A DNA stretch of 64,000 bases from Legionella cardiaca (GTDB lineage: Bacteria > Pseudomonadota > Gammaproteobacteria > Legionellales > Legionellaceae): the NCBI RefSeq assembly GCF_029026145.1, contig NZ_CP119078.1:2909001-2973000 (forward strand), in the 5' to 3' direction. Position 1 is the first letter of the stretch; every line of letters begins with the position of its first letter. Below the pieces are notes generated by a model. The model did not search any database. It had not been told where the DNA came from and worked only from the letters and a program-made list of their open reading frames with translations. Position numbers and translations under genes: made by a program. Below are positions 17,545 to 26,747 of the stretch, in pieces.

Positions 17545-19881
17545 ATGCCTAAAATTCTGACAAGCAAAGCTGCAATTAAATTAGCTCAAGACAATATCCA
17601 TTTTTTACTTCATCATAGCTATACTGACGCCGCGTATCTTGAATTATCTACTGCTCATCAAATTTCTGCTAATCGTTTTTTAAAAACAAAAACTAGAGAA
17701 CTGGTAAAAAATTATTTACAAGATTTAATCGATGACCTTCAAGAAGCGCAAGTTACAAAACAATTCCCGCAACTCCAATTAAGTTTCCAAAAGCTCTTGC
17801 AGCTTAAGCCAAAATTCCTTAAGGATTTAAATTTGCGTCTGCCCGAAAATTTATTTCGCAGTTTTTCCGTTACGAAACATCCTCTTTCTGCGCCGGAAAA
17901 TCGCTTTTATCACCGGCAAGATCTGACGCTTATAAACCACGACTCTAAAACGGGGTTGTATACCTCACCAGATGATGAAATGGCTCATCGACATGGCAAA
18001 GAAGCTCAACGAATTTTTTTCTCAACACAAATTGAGCGTTTTAAAAGTTTTATCAATTATTGGTTTGCAAAACTTGGCATTTACATTTTTGAAAAGGCCT
18101 CTTACGAAGAGCATGATTATTTATATACAGAGATTTACGCCGATGATTTAGGTGTTGATCCTTTTAATGATGAAAATGGCAGTCATTTTTGGGTGGGACA
18201 TGCAACCAATTTAATTAAAATCCCCACTGCGCACGGTCCTTTACATATTTTAACCGATCCTGTTGAGGGTCATTTAAACGCCTTGCTTTATCCACGCATG
18301 ACCCAAGAGGCTAATAAGATCGATGGCTCTCAAAGACCTATGTTACCTAAAATTGATATAGTCGTCATATCTCATAATCACCGCGACCATGTCGACATAG
18401 CGACACTACAAAAATTGATAGAACAACAACCACTCATGGTCATTCCAGAAGGTGACTATCAATTATTTGCCGATTTAGGATTTAATAACATCGTTGAATT
18501 AAAATGGTGGGAAGAAATTGCCATTCATCACGAAAATAACAAAATTCTCAACATGACTGCTGTACCAACCAAGCACTGGTCAGGACGCGGACTATGTGAT
18601 GCTCATCACTCCGCATTTAATGGCTATGTTTTTGAAGCACCAACGCTTAACGGTGATATTTATTTTGCTGGCGATACCGCTTTAATGGCAGACAAAACCT
18701 TTGAACCGGTTACTGAAGTTTTTAACATTAAAACCTCCATTCAACCTGGTGGTCCAGACGACGTCAGAGAGGATATGAAATCAACACATCAATCTTCTGC
18801 CGATGCTATTTTAATGCATTTTAAAATCCTTTTCGCAAACTATAAAAAATTACGCGCGGAAGAAAAAGATATCCACGCTTTTCTTCTGCAGGCAAAAACG
18901 GTTAAAACCATTTATAACCATACTGCAACATTCAAATTAGGCAATTTACGTTTACGAGATACCTTTTATAGTCGCAATCGTCTTATTGCTGCTTTTAAAG
19001 AAGATGCAGCCTGGAGAAATTTGCATTTGCGTAGTTACGAGCTGGAGGTCTTTAACGGCATCGAGCAATTGATTAAGCAAATGATCTTTGACGGAGAACA
19101 AACGCTTTCTTCCCAAGATATCATTGATATTATTACTACTTCTGTTGTCGTTCCTAAAATAGGAGAAAGGCAAGAATTAGTCAATTCAACACCAACTCCA
19201 ACTCAACAAGTTAATTATCGTAATCTGATTTTAAACAAACGTGCTTTGGTTGAGTATGATGCCTTGAGCAACGCATTTTTTAGTAATGTCAGTGCCAGTA
19301 ACTTTAATCTCAATGACTTGGTCATTAGTCTATTAAAGACCTACAACAAACCTTGGCATGCGCGATTCTCCCGTAGTCACTCTCAGCTAAATCTGGAGGA
19401 TTTTATGGAGAAAATACAAACTTGCTCAGATACAGAGAAGTTGCTGGGTTTGATACATGAGATGGAACACGCCCTGCAACCACTTAACGTGCATGGGCAT
19501 ATGAGTAGCTTACTTAATTATTCAAAATGGTTAATTGGCTTCGCCACACAACCTAACCCTCAACAAGCCCTGCATGAATTTTTTATTTGTCAAAAAATTA
19601 AAAAACAAGTTGATGTCGAAATAAAGCATAAAGGTCATTTTTCCTGGTTTACCGATAGCCGGAAAGAGAAACAAGCCTATTTTCGCGAACTGGGCAATAA
19701 ATTGGAACGACAGCCTTGTACAATAAGCGCCTACAGGGAAAATATTCGCCAATGGAATAATGATTTAACCTCTAACGAAGACGGTAACCCTCTACTTCAA
19801 CATCGCTTTTTTGCTTTTGATACCCCACAAAGTCAGCAAACAGTAGAAAGCATTTTCTCTACTTTAGAATACGGGAAGTAA
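17545..19881 (+). CDS. NAPE-PLD-like metallo-beta-lactamase-fold phospholipase, enlarged
   Basis: A 778-residue protein whose central part (about 210-480) is a zinc metallo-hydrolase of the N-acyl-phosphatidylethanolamine phospholipase D type. Visible metal ligands are the HxHxDH motif in ISHNHRDHVD (H277, H279, D281, H282), H344 in PTKHWSGRG, D377 in YFAGDTAL and H415 in MKSTHQSSAD. The order and surroundings match NAPE-PLD. Ordinary bacterial members are about 330-390 residues, so the 200-residue N-terminal and 300-residue C-terminal helical extensions are unusual. No signal peptide is present. A host lipid-modifying effector is a reasonable guess, but it could act inside the bacterium. Confidence 0.72.
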   Translation: MPKILTSKAAIKLAQDNIHFLLHHSYTDAAYLELSTAHQISANRFLKTKTRELVKNYLQDLIDDLQEAQVTKQFPQLQLSFQKLLQLKPKFLKDLNLRLPENLFRSFSVTKHPLSAPENRFYHRQDLTLINHDSKTGLYTSPDDEMAHRHGKEAQRIFFSTQIERFKSFINYWFAKLGIYIFEKASYEEHDYLYTEIYADDLGVDPFNDENGSHFWVGHATNLIKIPTAHGPLHILTDPVEGHLNALLYPRMTQEANKIDGSQRPMLPKIDIVVISHNHRDHVDIATLQKLIEQQPLMVIPEGDYQLFADLGFNNIVELKWWEEIAIHHENNKILNMTAVPTKHWSGRGLCDAHHSAFNGYVFEAPTLNGDIYFAGDTALMADKTFEPVTEVFNIKTSIQPGGPDDVREDMKSTHQSSADAILMHFKILFANYKKLRAEEKDIHAFLLQAKTVKTIYNHTATFKLGNLRLRDTFYSRNRLIAAFKEDAAWRNLHLRSYELEVFNGIEQLIKQMIFDGEQTLSSQDIIDIITTSVVVPKIGERQELVNSTPTPTQQVNYRNLILNKRALVEYDALSNAFFSNVSASNFNLNDLVISLLKTYNKPWHARFSRSHSQLNLEDFMEKIQTCSDTEKLLGLIHEMEHALQPLNVHGHMSSLLNYSKWLIGFATQPNPQQALHEFFICQKIKKQVDVEIKHKGHFSWFTDSRKEKQAYFRELGNKLERQPCTISAYRENIRQWNNDLTSNEDGNPLLQHRFFAFDTPQSQQTVESIFSTLEYGK

Positions 19882-19890
19882 ACTGTTCCA

Positions 19891-20955
19891 TTATGAATTA
19901 ATACCTATCAGGTTAGAGCGTTTGGTAAAAATTACCAGATATTGGATTAAAAAATTGGCGACGAATATTAAAAATTCCGCCACTATTTTACTGTAATAAA
20001 TATTTAACCCCGTATAGTGAATAAAATTCATTACATAAAAGGAAGATATCCCCATTATCGTCACCAGAATAGCATATTGTAAGGCGGATAACAGAATTTT
20101 CTTTTGTGATTTAAAAGAGACATTCTTATTAAGAATAAAATTAACTGGGGCTGAAATCATTCTTGCCGCAAAGACAGACAAGGCCACTTGATTAGAGCCC
20201 AGATAAAAAATGGAAAATAAACTAAAATCCAGTAAAAAAGAAAAGATAGCCACCGAGCAAAACCGTAAAAAGATAAAATAGATACGCAATGAGTCGATTA
20301 AGGGATTAAAATGCGAGCTCTTATTATTATCAATATAAATCGTTTGAATAGGAATTTGTTCAATTTGAAAATGCTTTTTCTTAGCGACAAAAAACATTTC
20401 AAATTCAAATTCGTAACGTGTTGTTGACGTCATAACCAATGTTCTTAGCAATTCCGTCGGAATAGCTCTAAGTCCTGTTTGCGTATCTTTAATTCGACTT
20501 CGAGTAAGTAAGTTAAAAAGACATTTCGTGAGGATATTACCAACACGACTACGCAAGGGAATATCTCCTCTCGCGATTTGGCGCACGCCAAGATATAGTT
20601 TATCAGGCTTATCACAGAATTTTTTGCTTAGGCTAATAATATCGCGCACACTGTGCTGACCATCCGCATCGGCAGTAATGACTCCCGGCGTCGTTTCTGA
20701 GAAAATAGCTAAGTAGTGATTCATGGCTGTTTTAAGCGCCGCGCCCTTGCCTTGATTTCGCTCATGATGTAAAACCGTATAGCCCTGAGCTTCCAATTGA
20801 TTAAAAATTGCCAAGGTATGTGGATGGGAACCATCATTAACAATAATACATGCCTGCTCACTAAAAAGTGCTTTATGTTCTTTTAATAGTTCAATGAGTC
20901 GCTCATCAGGATTATAGGCCGGGATAATCAAAACTGGAAAATTTTTAAGCAACAT
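19891..20955 (-). CDS. Family 2 glycosyltransferase fused to GtrA-like membrane domain
   Basis: A 354-residue protein. Residues 1-225 are a GT2 domain of dolichyl-phosphate mannose synthase type: VLIIPAYNPDERL, ACIIVNDGS, NQGKGAALKTAMNHYL, the DxD-like TADADGQHS and DTQTGLRAIP. Residues 235-345 hold four membrane helices of the GtrA family (FLLDFSLFSIFYLGSNQVAL, FILNKNVSFK). Such fusions probably make a polyprenyl-phosphate sugar and translocate it or anchor the enzyme. It is divergent from a polytopic protein at 21189 that looks like a GT-C enzyme able to use such a donor. It converges with the preceding gene with only 9 bases between the stop codons. Confidence 0.85.
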   Translation of the reverse strand: MLLKNFPVLIIPAYNPDERLIELLKEHKALFSEQACIIVNDGSHPHTLAIFNQLEAQGYTVLHHERNQGKGAALKTAMNHYLAIFSETTPGVITADADGQHSVRDIISLSKKFCDKPDKLYLGVRQIARGDIPLRSRVGNILTKCLFNLLTRSRIKDTQTGLRAIPTELLRTLVMTSTTRYEFEFEMFFVAKKKHFQIEQIPIQTIYIDNNKSSHFNPLIDSLRIYFIFLRFCSVAIFSFLLDFSLFSIFYLGSNQVALSVFAARMISAPVNFILNKNVSFKSQKKILLSALQYAILVTIMGISSFYVMNFIHYTGLNIYYSKIVAEFLIFVANFLIQYLVIFTKRSNLIGINS

Positions 20956-21188
20956 AAATAGGACTTCCTGAATCAGCTGTGATTGAAATTACCGTTAATT
21001 AGCGGATGATTTCACAAGCATTGATAATCAATTTCTATATTTACTTTTTAACTTTCCAAGTAGAATATAGAGAACCACCACAGATTGATATTTTAACAGA
21101 ATTTCAGCTAGCTAGAGCGTGTCATAAGCTAGCAAATTTCAGAAAATAGTTCAATCTGGTAACACGAATTACTTGGCAGAGAAATATT

Positions 21189-22847
21189 ATGCTATTTGTT
21201 TTTTGCGCTTTATTCAGTTTTGTCCTAATTGGTTGGGGATTTTTATTTAATCGCTTATTTAAAACTAACCTGGCAGAGGGATTGCTGAATGCCACAGCAT
21301 TTTCTGGTTTACTAATATTTTATGGCTTTTTATTTTCAATCCCACAAATAATGAGCCTAATGCTTCTTGGTTTTGGTGGTTTTCTTTTTATTTTTTTTAT
21401 CCTTCATGAAGTAAAAAATCGCCATAAACTACCTGATGTTAGGGAAAATCTCCGTACTATTTGCGTTTATTTAGCATTATGTTGCTTATGTTTTTTTATC
21501 GCTTACGGCCTAAAGTTTCGCAGCATTGATGACTATTCTTTCTGGGGAACCATTAGTAAATATTTGTTTATCTTTCATAGTTTGCCGGTTAATAGTGATT
21601 ATATTAATCCTAGTTATCTTACTTACATCCCTGGCATGGCCAGCTTTCATTATCTTTTATATAGCCTGGCAAACCAATATTCGCAGCTATTAGGATATTT
21701 TGCTCAAGGTTTAGTTTTAATCTCGGCCATGGTAGTTTTTTTTGATGCCAAAAATAGTTTGCGCTCGCTTGTTTTTTTAGGCTTATGGCTGATTTTGTTC
21801 ACCTTGGCTTACGGAACCATATTTGCGCGAATGGAAGTTGATGCTTATGTCGCAGCTTATCTCTTTGCAATAACCTGGCTCATTTACAAGAAAGGTAACA
21901 AACCACAATGTCTCTTTTTTCCTATCATTTTTCTCTCTGTGATTAAGGAAATTGGCTTAGCTTTTTCGGTGCTTTCTCTTATTTTGCTAGCTTTGCTCGA
22001 GTCTAAAAATCGCAAAATTCTATTCCAATGTTTCGGAATATTCATTGCGGTATTGGCGACAAAGTTACTCTGGAAATTGCATGTTAGTACTTATGGTTTT
22101 CATAGTTTTTCGCAAGGCATTTCTCTTAAATCAGCCGCTTCAGCACTGAATCCTTTCAACCAATACTATCAAAAAGTACAATTCCTTTATGTGAAAGAAA
22201 TCTTTCTTGCTAGCTTCGATTATCTAATCAAGATCCCGTATATCGTGATCTACCTGTTTATTGGTGGATTGTGGTGTGGATTATTAAAAAAATCTCCCAT
22301 CGATAAAACCAGATTAAATAAAACCATGGGGGTTTTTGCAACTTTCGCTTTGTTATATCTCGTGATGTTATATTGCTTACAAGCTATTGTATTTGCTGTA
22401 GGCCATGAAAATAAAGAAATTCTTGGTTTCCATCGCTATTATAATATGCTTTTTCTACCCTGGTTTTGTTTAATTATTTTTATAGCCCTTGATGCAAGTA
22501 AGACCACTGCTTACGCGTCCTTGTTTAAACCAGCACCAATGATTATTGTCTTGCTCGCCACAGCACTTTTAGTAGGCGGAAAAATTGAACGCATGAGAAA
22601 ATTTTATCAACCTAATGAGCTCTATCAGATTTACAACCTGGTAGACAGTGCGAAGGCACAGTTAAAAAACAAATCTTGGTCCGTGTGCCTTGTCAATCCA
22701 CCTAAACCTAGCTATCAAATTACTATGCCTTTAAGTTACTTCTTTATGCCCAACCGTATTTTTTATCCAGCCTCGGCACTGAGCAATTGTGAACTAAACC
22801 TGGCATGGGATAATAACGGCAAGTTTACAATTCATCGGGTAATTTAA
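21189..22847 (+). CDS. Polytopic membrane protein, GT-C glycosyltransferase-like
   Basis: A 552-residue protein with about 12 hydrophobic segments and a short periplasmic C-terminal part (about 470-552). An acidic residue pair in the first large loop (FRSIDDYSFWGTISKYLFI, about 112-130) recalls the catalytic loop of GT-C glycosyltransferases that use polyprenyl-phosphate sugars. No specific family motif is recognised. The divergent GT2-GtrA gene next door could supply the lipid-linked donor, suggesting a two-gene surface-glycan modification unit. Alternative roles are flippase or O-antigen-ligase-like protein. Confidence 0.55.
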   Translation: MLFVFCALFSFVLIGWGFLFNRLFKTNLAEGLLNATAFSGLLIFYGFLFSIPQIMSLMLLGFGGFLFIFFILHEVKNRHKLPDVRENLRTICVYLALCCLCFFIAYGLKFRSIDDYSFWGTISKYLFIFHSLPVNSDYINPSYLTYIPGMASFHYLLYSLANQYSQLLGYFAQGLVLISAMVVFFDAKNSLRSLVFLGLWLILFTLAYGTIFARMEVDAYVAAYLFAITWLIYKKGNKPQCLFFPIIFLSVIKEIGLAFSVLSLILLALLESKNRKILFQCFGIFIAVLATKLLWKLHVSTYGFHSFSQGISLKSAASALNPFNQYYQKVQFLYVKEIFLASFDYLIKIPYIVIYLFIGGLWCGLLKKSPIDKTRLNKTMGVFATFALLYLVMLYCLQAIVFAVGHENKEILGFHRYYNMLFLPWFCLIIFIALDASKTTAYASLFKPAPMIIVLLATALLVGGKIERMRKFYQPNELYQIYNLVDSAKAQLKNKSWSVCLVNPPKPSYQITMPLSYFFMPNRIFYPASALSNCELNLAWDNNGKFTIHRVI

Positions 22848-22856
22848 TCATTGCCA

Positions 22857-23300
22857 TTATTGATGATAACTAGGGTGTAACTCTATTGGCATTACTTCTT
22901 GCAAGCGCTCAAAAACAATAAGCATTTGTGCGCAATACTTTTGTAAATCTTGTCTATCTTCCCAAAGCTCATAGTCAAGACCTTTGCGAAAAGCTTGCGA
23001 TTGCGCCAAATGCTTAATTAATTGCCTATCTTGGCTAGATAATTCTAAATCGCTATTTAATTCAACCAACTCCATTAATCTTAATGGTTGGTTAATTTTT
23101 TTGTGCTCATGAAGAAGATAGGCCTTCAAGGTCAGTTCAAAAGCCGTATACATCAGAGATGTAATTGGAATCAATGCATCGATGGTTCTATACCCCATAC
23201 CCGCTACTTCCCCATTATTATCTAACAAGTGTTGTGCACAATAAGCATGTTGTGTGGCAACTTCTATTAGCTCTATAGGAGAAAGATCTTTTTTATCCAT
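22857..23300 (-). CDS. Hypothetical HEPN-like helical protein
   Basis: The 147-residue product from ATG 23300 is all-helical by composition. It begins with PIELIEVATQHAYCAQHLL and a central ITSLMYTAFELTLKAYLLHEH, a pattern seen in HEPN-type small helical proteins, where an RxxxxH-like site may or may not be present. I do not see a convincing RxxxxxH RNase motif. An in-frame TTG at 23333 is a weaker start. It is convergent with the GT-C-like gene. Function unknown. Confidence 0.5.
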   Translation of the reverse strand: MDKKDLSPIELIEVATQHAYCAQHLLDNNGEVAGMGYRTIDALIPITSLMYTAFELTLKAYLLHEHKKINQPLRLMELVELNSDLELSSQDRQLIKHLAQSQAFRKGLDYELWEDRQDLQKYCAQMLIVFERLQEVMPIELHPSYHQ

Positions 23301-23392
23301 AGTTATTCTTATGCTCTCACAAATTAAATTCAACTTCTTTGCCTATGAAACAGCACGATGCAAAGAAATTATTACAAAATAAACAACACAAA

Positions 23393-23419
23393 TTGAGGTA
23401 TAATATGAATCTACCTCAA
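23393..23419. promoter_or_regulatory. Inverted repeat straddling a TATAAT box (putative operator)
   Basis: TTGAGGTA at 23393-23400 and TACCTCAA at 23412-23419 are exact reverse complements with an 11-base spacer. A perfect TATAAT at 23399-23404 overlaps the left arm, and the dihydrouridine synthase ATG is at 23443. A dimeric regulator bound here would cover the -10 region. Confidence 0.5.
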
Positions 23420-23442
23420 ATGAAGTGCGTCTCACATATTAT

Positions 23443-24414
23443 ATGCAGAGTTTTCTTAATAGCCCTCTAACCATCGGTTCGTTACGTTTAGAGCATCGCT
23501 TAATTCAAGGTCCTCTAGCCGGTTTTAGTTGTGCTCCCTTTCGCGAATTGTTTTCAACTTATACGCCCCCGGCTTACTGCGTCAGCGAAATGATCTCTGC
23601 ACATGACCTATTATACAAACATAAACTGCATTCGCGTTATCTTTTTCGTTCACCTGAAGAAAAGCTTCTTTGTTATCAAATTGCTGGTAATGATGTAACC
23701 ACCATGGCCCAAGCTTCCGCTCATCTTGAAGGCATCGGCGCCGATTTAATTGATATCAATTGCGGCTGCCCCAAAACTAAAATTCGTAAAAAGGGAGCTG
23801 GTAGTGCTCTACTTGAAGAACCACAACGCCTGATTGACATCATTACTGCCGTTCGTCAAAACATCACTATTCCCTTAACTGTAAAAATTCGTATTCAAGG
23901 AAATGCTGCAGATATTGATTTGGTAAAGCGAATTGAAGAAGCGGGAGCTAATGCCATTATTGTGCATGGCAGGCACTGGTCCGTCGATTATGAGCAACCA
24001 TGTAATCTGCAACAAATAGCATCCATAAAACAAGCCATCACTATTCCCGTCATTGCCAATGGCGACATCTTTGACAAACAAACGTTATCACAAGCCATCA
24101 ACATCAGTGGCTGCGACGGTTATATGATAAGCCGTGCAGGTACTGGAAAACCCTGGCTTTATGAAAGTTTATTAAGCGGAAATGAAATTTTTCTTGATAA
24201 TAATCAACTTAAGTTTTTGTTTATGAATCATTTAATGGGACTTGCCAAGTTAGAAGATGATTTTAAAGCCATGCTACAAAGCAAATCCCTGTTTCGCTAT
24301 TATTTTAAAAATCGCATTAATACACAGCAGCTACAAGAATTTTATGCTCTCAGAAATTTAAATGACATTGAAAATCATGTAACAGCACTTGATTTAATAC
24401 CACGCATCTCTTAA
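23443..24414 (+). CDS. tRNA-dihydrouridine synthase family protein
   Basis: Dus enzymes reduce uridine to dihydrouridine in tRNA using FMN and NADPH. The 323-residue product has the TIM-barrel hallmarks: RLIQGPLAGFSCAPFREL near the start and GADLIDINCGCPKTKIRKKG with the catalytic Cys. Further on are LTVKIRIQG, AIIVHGRHWSVDYEQP and IPVIANGDIFD followed by DGYMISRAGTGKPWL. It is closest in style to DusB/NifR3-type enzymes, but the subfamily (A, B or C) cannot be assigned safely. ATG 23443 is preferred over GTG 23425 on family N-terminus; neither has a clear ribosome site. Confidence 0.85.
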   Translation: MQSFLNSPLTIGSLRLEHRLIQGPLAGFSCAPFRELFSTYTPPAYCVSEMISAHDLLYKHKLHSRYLFRSPEEKLLCYQIAGNDVTTMAQASAHLEGIGADLIDINCGCPKTKIRKKGAGSALLEEPQRLIDIITAVRQNITIPLTVKIRIQGNAADIDLVKRIEEAGANAIIVHGRHWSVDYEQPCNLQQIASIKQAITIPVIANGDIFDKQTLSQAINISGCDGYMISRAGTGKPWLYESLLSGNEIFLDNNQLKFLFMNHLMGLAKLEDDFKAMLQSKSLFRYYFKNRINTQQLQEFYALRNLNDIENHVTALDLIPRIS

Positions 24415-24432
24415 GTAGCAACGGCAATGTTT

Positions 24433-24927
24433 CTAAAGTTTTTTTGCACTTAAACCACAAAATAGTTCTCGAAAAAAGTTACACGCCTCTGCATGTATAC
24501 CTGGGCTATTAGATTCTCTAGGACCCGCTATATTTAATACACTAATGTTATGCTCATTGACCCAAGCTTTTATCATCACAGAAGCATCCTTTTTTATATC
24601 CAGGCTAATAATTAAATATGGCTTTTTTTGTCTCTCAGCCTCTTCAATTGTCAATCGAGTGCCATCTTTGATATTTTCAGAAAGAGGCCAGCGAGGAACA
24701 ATGATTAGGGTCCCATCAGAATCACGAATGTTGAGTTTAGTTCTTTCATCAGAATTCTCCGTTGTAGTTTCTTTTAAAGACGGATATTTCTTTAAAATAC
24801 TTTCACTATTCTCATCCATCCCCCCCTTTGGGCACCAGCCGCCAACAGTCATTCCCATCTCATTTGCTATCAACAGTCCAGCCTGATCTACACCTGTTTG
24901 CCCTCCTGAAACAACTTTTTCAATCAT
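24433..24927 (-). CDS. Putative molybdenum carrier-like (MoCo carrier/YpsA fold) protein
   Basis: A 164-residue Rossmann-like protein starting IEKVVSGGQTGVDQAGLLIA, with GGWCPKGGMDEN, a glycine-rich nucleotide-binding loop, SDGTLIIVPRWPLSENIKDG and LNIAGPRESNSPGIH. This pattern is the molybdenum carrier family related to plant MCP and to YpsA/DprA folds. Cofactor binding in bacteria is poorly proven and an ADP-ribose or nucleotide ligand is possible. It is monocistronic and convergent with the Dus gene. Confidence 0.78.
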   Translation of the reverse strand: MIEKVVSGGQTGVDQAGLLIANEMGMTVGGWCPKGGMDENSESILKKYPSLKETTTENSDERTKLNIRDSDGTLIIVPRWPLSENIKDGTRLTIEEAERQKKPYLIISLDIKKDASVMIKAWVNEHNISVLNIAGPRESNSPGIHAEACNFFRELFCGLSAKKL

Positions 24928-25130
24928 GTGTTAATCTCTTGTTAGTATTTGAATATTTGCATGGGTATATAGTTCTTGGAAATGAGAACGCACTAATTCG
25001 CCACGTTATTAATTTAATACATTCAAGCAAGTGGCGACCGAATGCGATAACAAACTGTGAGTAATACTAGTCTCAACGCTCTCTTGCATACTCTCTTGAC
25101 TACAAAATGAATTGGCGGCTTTAAAAAATT

Positions 25131-26747
25131 TTATTTTATATCTTTAAAAATCACTATTTGATTACGACCCAAATGCTTCGCTTCATAAAGTGCCTGATCT
25201 GCTTGATTAACTAGTTCCTTCATATTGCTATCTTGACTCATTTGCGCAATACCCGCACTAAATGTTGCGGAAAAGCTAGTATTTGGAAAATAGTCTTGCG
25301 AGAATTGCTGTCTTATATCTTCGATTATTTTTTTACTTTCCTGTGCATTGGTTTTAGGTAGTAGAATAGCAAACTCTTCACCACCATACCTGCCAACAAT
25401 ATCTTGATTTCGTAAACGCAGCGTTAATAGCGTTGCCAATTTTTTAATAACTATATCGCCAAAAGGATGACCGTAGGTATCGTTCACTTTTTTAAAGTGA
25501 TCAATATCAATCATAATTAAGGATAAGAGAAAGTTGCTTTGTCTAGAATAGTTTAACTCGAGTTCCAAGCGCTTTAAAAAGCTTGAGTGATTTAATAATC
25601 CCGTTAAGCTATCGGTGGACATATAGTAATTTAATACCCCAGCTCTTTGCGAACGTGTTCTTACAGCAGAGACGAGATGAGTAGGCGTTATGGGCTTAAT
25701 TAGGAAATCATCACCGCCCACACTTAAGGCTGTCATTTGCTTACGCTTATCATGCTCGGTTGAAAGAAAGATAATGGGTATTTTATTATATTTATTTTCT
25801 TTACGTAGTACTAAAGCAAGCTCAATTCCCGTGCATTCAGGCATATAAATATCCATTAAAATTAAATCGGGTCGGAAATTTTCAAGGTGGCTAAAAATAT
25901 CCATAGGATTGTTAATTGCTTCAGCAACCATGCCTGCTTTTTTCAAAATTAAAGAATAATATTCGCCAAGTGATTCAGAATCATCAACTATCAAAATTCG
26001 AAATGGAATATTTGTCGCAAAGCTACATTTCTGATTAATTACTTGCATCACATGAAATACATCTACTGGTTTTTGGAAAAATGCGCTGCAGCCTGCTCGT
26101 ACAGCGATTAAACGTGGCGTCAATTCAGAGTTAGGTACAATACAAAATAAGTGTATGGAAGCATTTTGTTTTTTAAGAAGATTTCCCAGCGACATTTGAT
26201 TCTGACTAGTCATTAAATAATAGGTGTCGGCCAATAAAGCTACAGGTTGATTTTGTTCAACCTTGGCTTCTAACTCACTTAAATCTAATAGCAATTCTGA
26301 AGAATAACCAGCTTGGTTAAGCCCACTCATGAGCTCTTTTGCTAACGCTGCGTCCTGCTCTAAAATGTAGATTACTTTATTTTCTATTATTTTTGTTTCC
26401 AAGGTTGATGAAAACATGCTTTTAGAGGGAGCTAATTTTAACTGTTCTTCTAACTTAATTAATAAATGGGATATGGTTTGCTGTTCTTCTTCACTCAAGC
26501 TGGAATTATCTAATAAATTTTTTAAATAAATCTCTAATTCTCGTGCCACCTTACTTAATTCTGTATACCCATAGGTTCCTGCGGAGCCACATAAACTATG
26601 TACATTGCGATGAAAAACCTTAAATTTTTCCTTATCAAAGCAAGCAATTTGCTCTTGCCAAGCCTGTGCTATCTGCTCAATCTTATTAGGCAAGTTTTTC
26701 GAGTAACTTATAAAAAGCGCTTGTAATTTATTCTCTACTTTTTCCAT
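25131..26747 (-). CDS. Hpt-REC-REC-GGDEF response regulator, predicted diguanylate cyclase
   Basis: This 538-residue protein (from ATG 26747) ends the phosphorelay operon. The N-terminal Hpt domain (1-110) has FHRNVHSLCGSAGTYG with phospho-acceptor H50. A first receiver (about 125-240) looks degenerate. A second receiver (about 250-370) is intact: ILIVDDSE, DLILMDIYMPE and KPI. The GGDEF domain (about 385-535) has GRYGGEEF, and RNQD five residues before it matches the inhibitory I-site RxxD. It should synthesise cyclic di-GMP under phosphorylation control. The start overlaps the end of the upstream receiver gene by 20 bases; a longer ORF from TTG 26777 is less likely. Confidence 0.87.
   Translation of the reverse strand: MEKVENKLQALFISYSKNLPNKIEQIAQAWQEQIACFDKEKFKVFHRNVHSLCGSAGTYGYTELSKVARELEIYLKNLLDNSSLSEEEQQTISHLLIKLEEQLKLAPSKSMFSSTLETKIIENKVIYILEQDAALAKELMSGLNQAGYSSELLLDLSELEAKVEQNQPVALLADTYYLMTSQNQMSLGNLLKKQNASIHLFCIVPNSELTPRLIAVRAGCSAFFQKPVDVFHVMQVINQKCSFATNIPFRILIVDDSESLGEYYSLILKKAGMVAEAINNPMDIFSHLENFRPDLILMDIYMPECTGIELALVLRKENKYNKIPIIFLSTEHDKRKQMTALSVGGDDFLIKPITPTHLVSAVRTRSQRAGVLNYYMSTDSLTGLLNHSSFLKRLELELNYSRQSNFLLSLIMIDIDHFKKVNDTYGHPFGDIVIKKLATLLTLRLRNQDIVGRYGGEEFAILLPKTNAQESKKIIEDIRQQFSQDYFPNTSFSATFSAGIAQMSQDSNMKELVNQADQALYEAKHLGRNQIVIFKDIK

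Noticed and set aside
21107-21133. Two GCTAGC hexamers in the GT2/GT-C intergenic region
   Set aside because: Each is self-complementary and short; no extended symmetry or promoter overlap supports a site.
24545-24886. A 113-codon plus-strand ORF opposite the MoCo-carrier-like gene
   Set aside because: It has no ribosome site, a composition typical of an antisense frame, and lies entirely within a well-recognised minus-strand gene.
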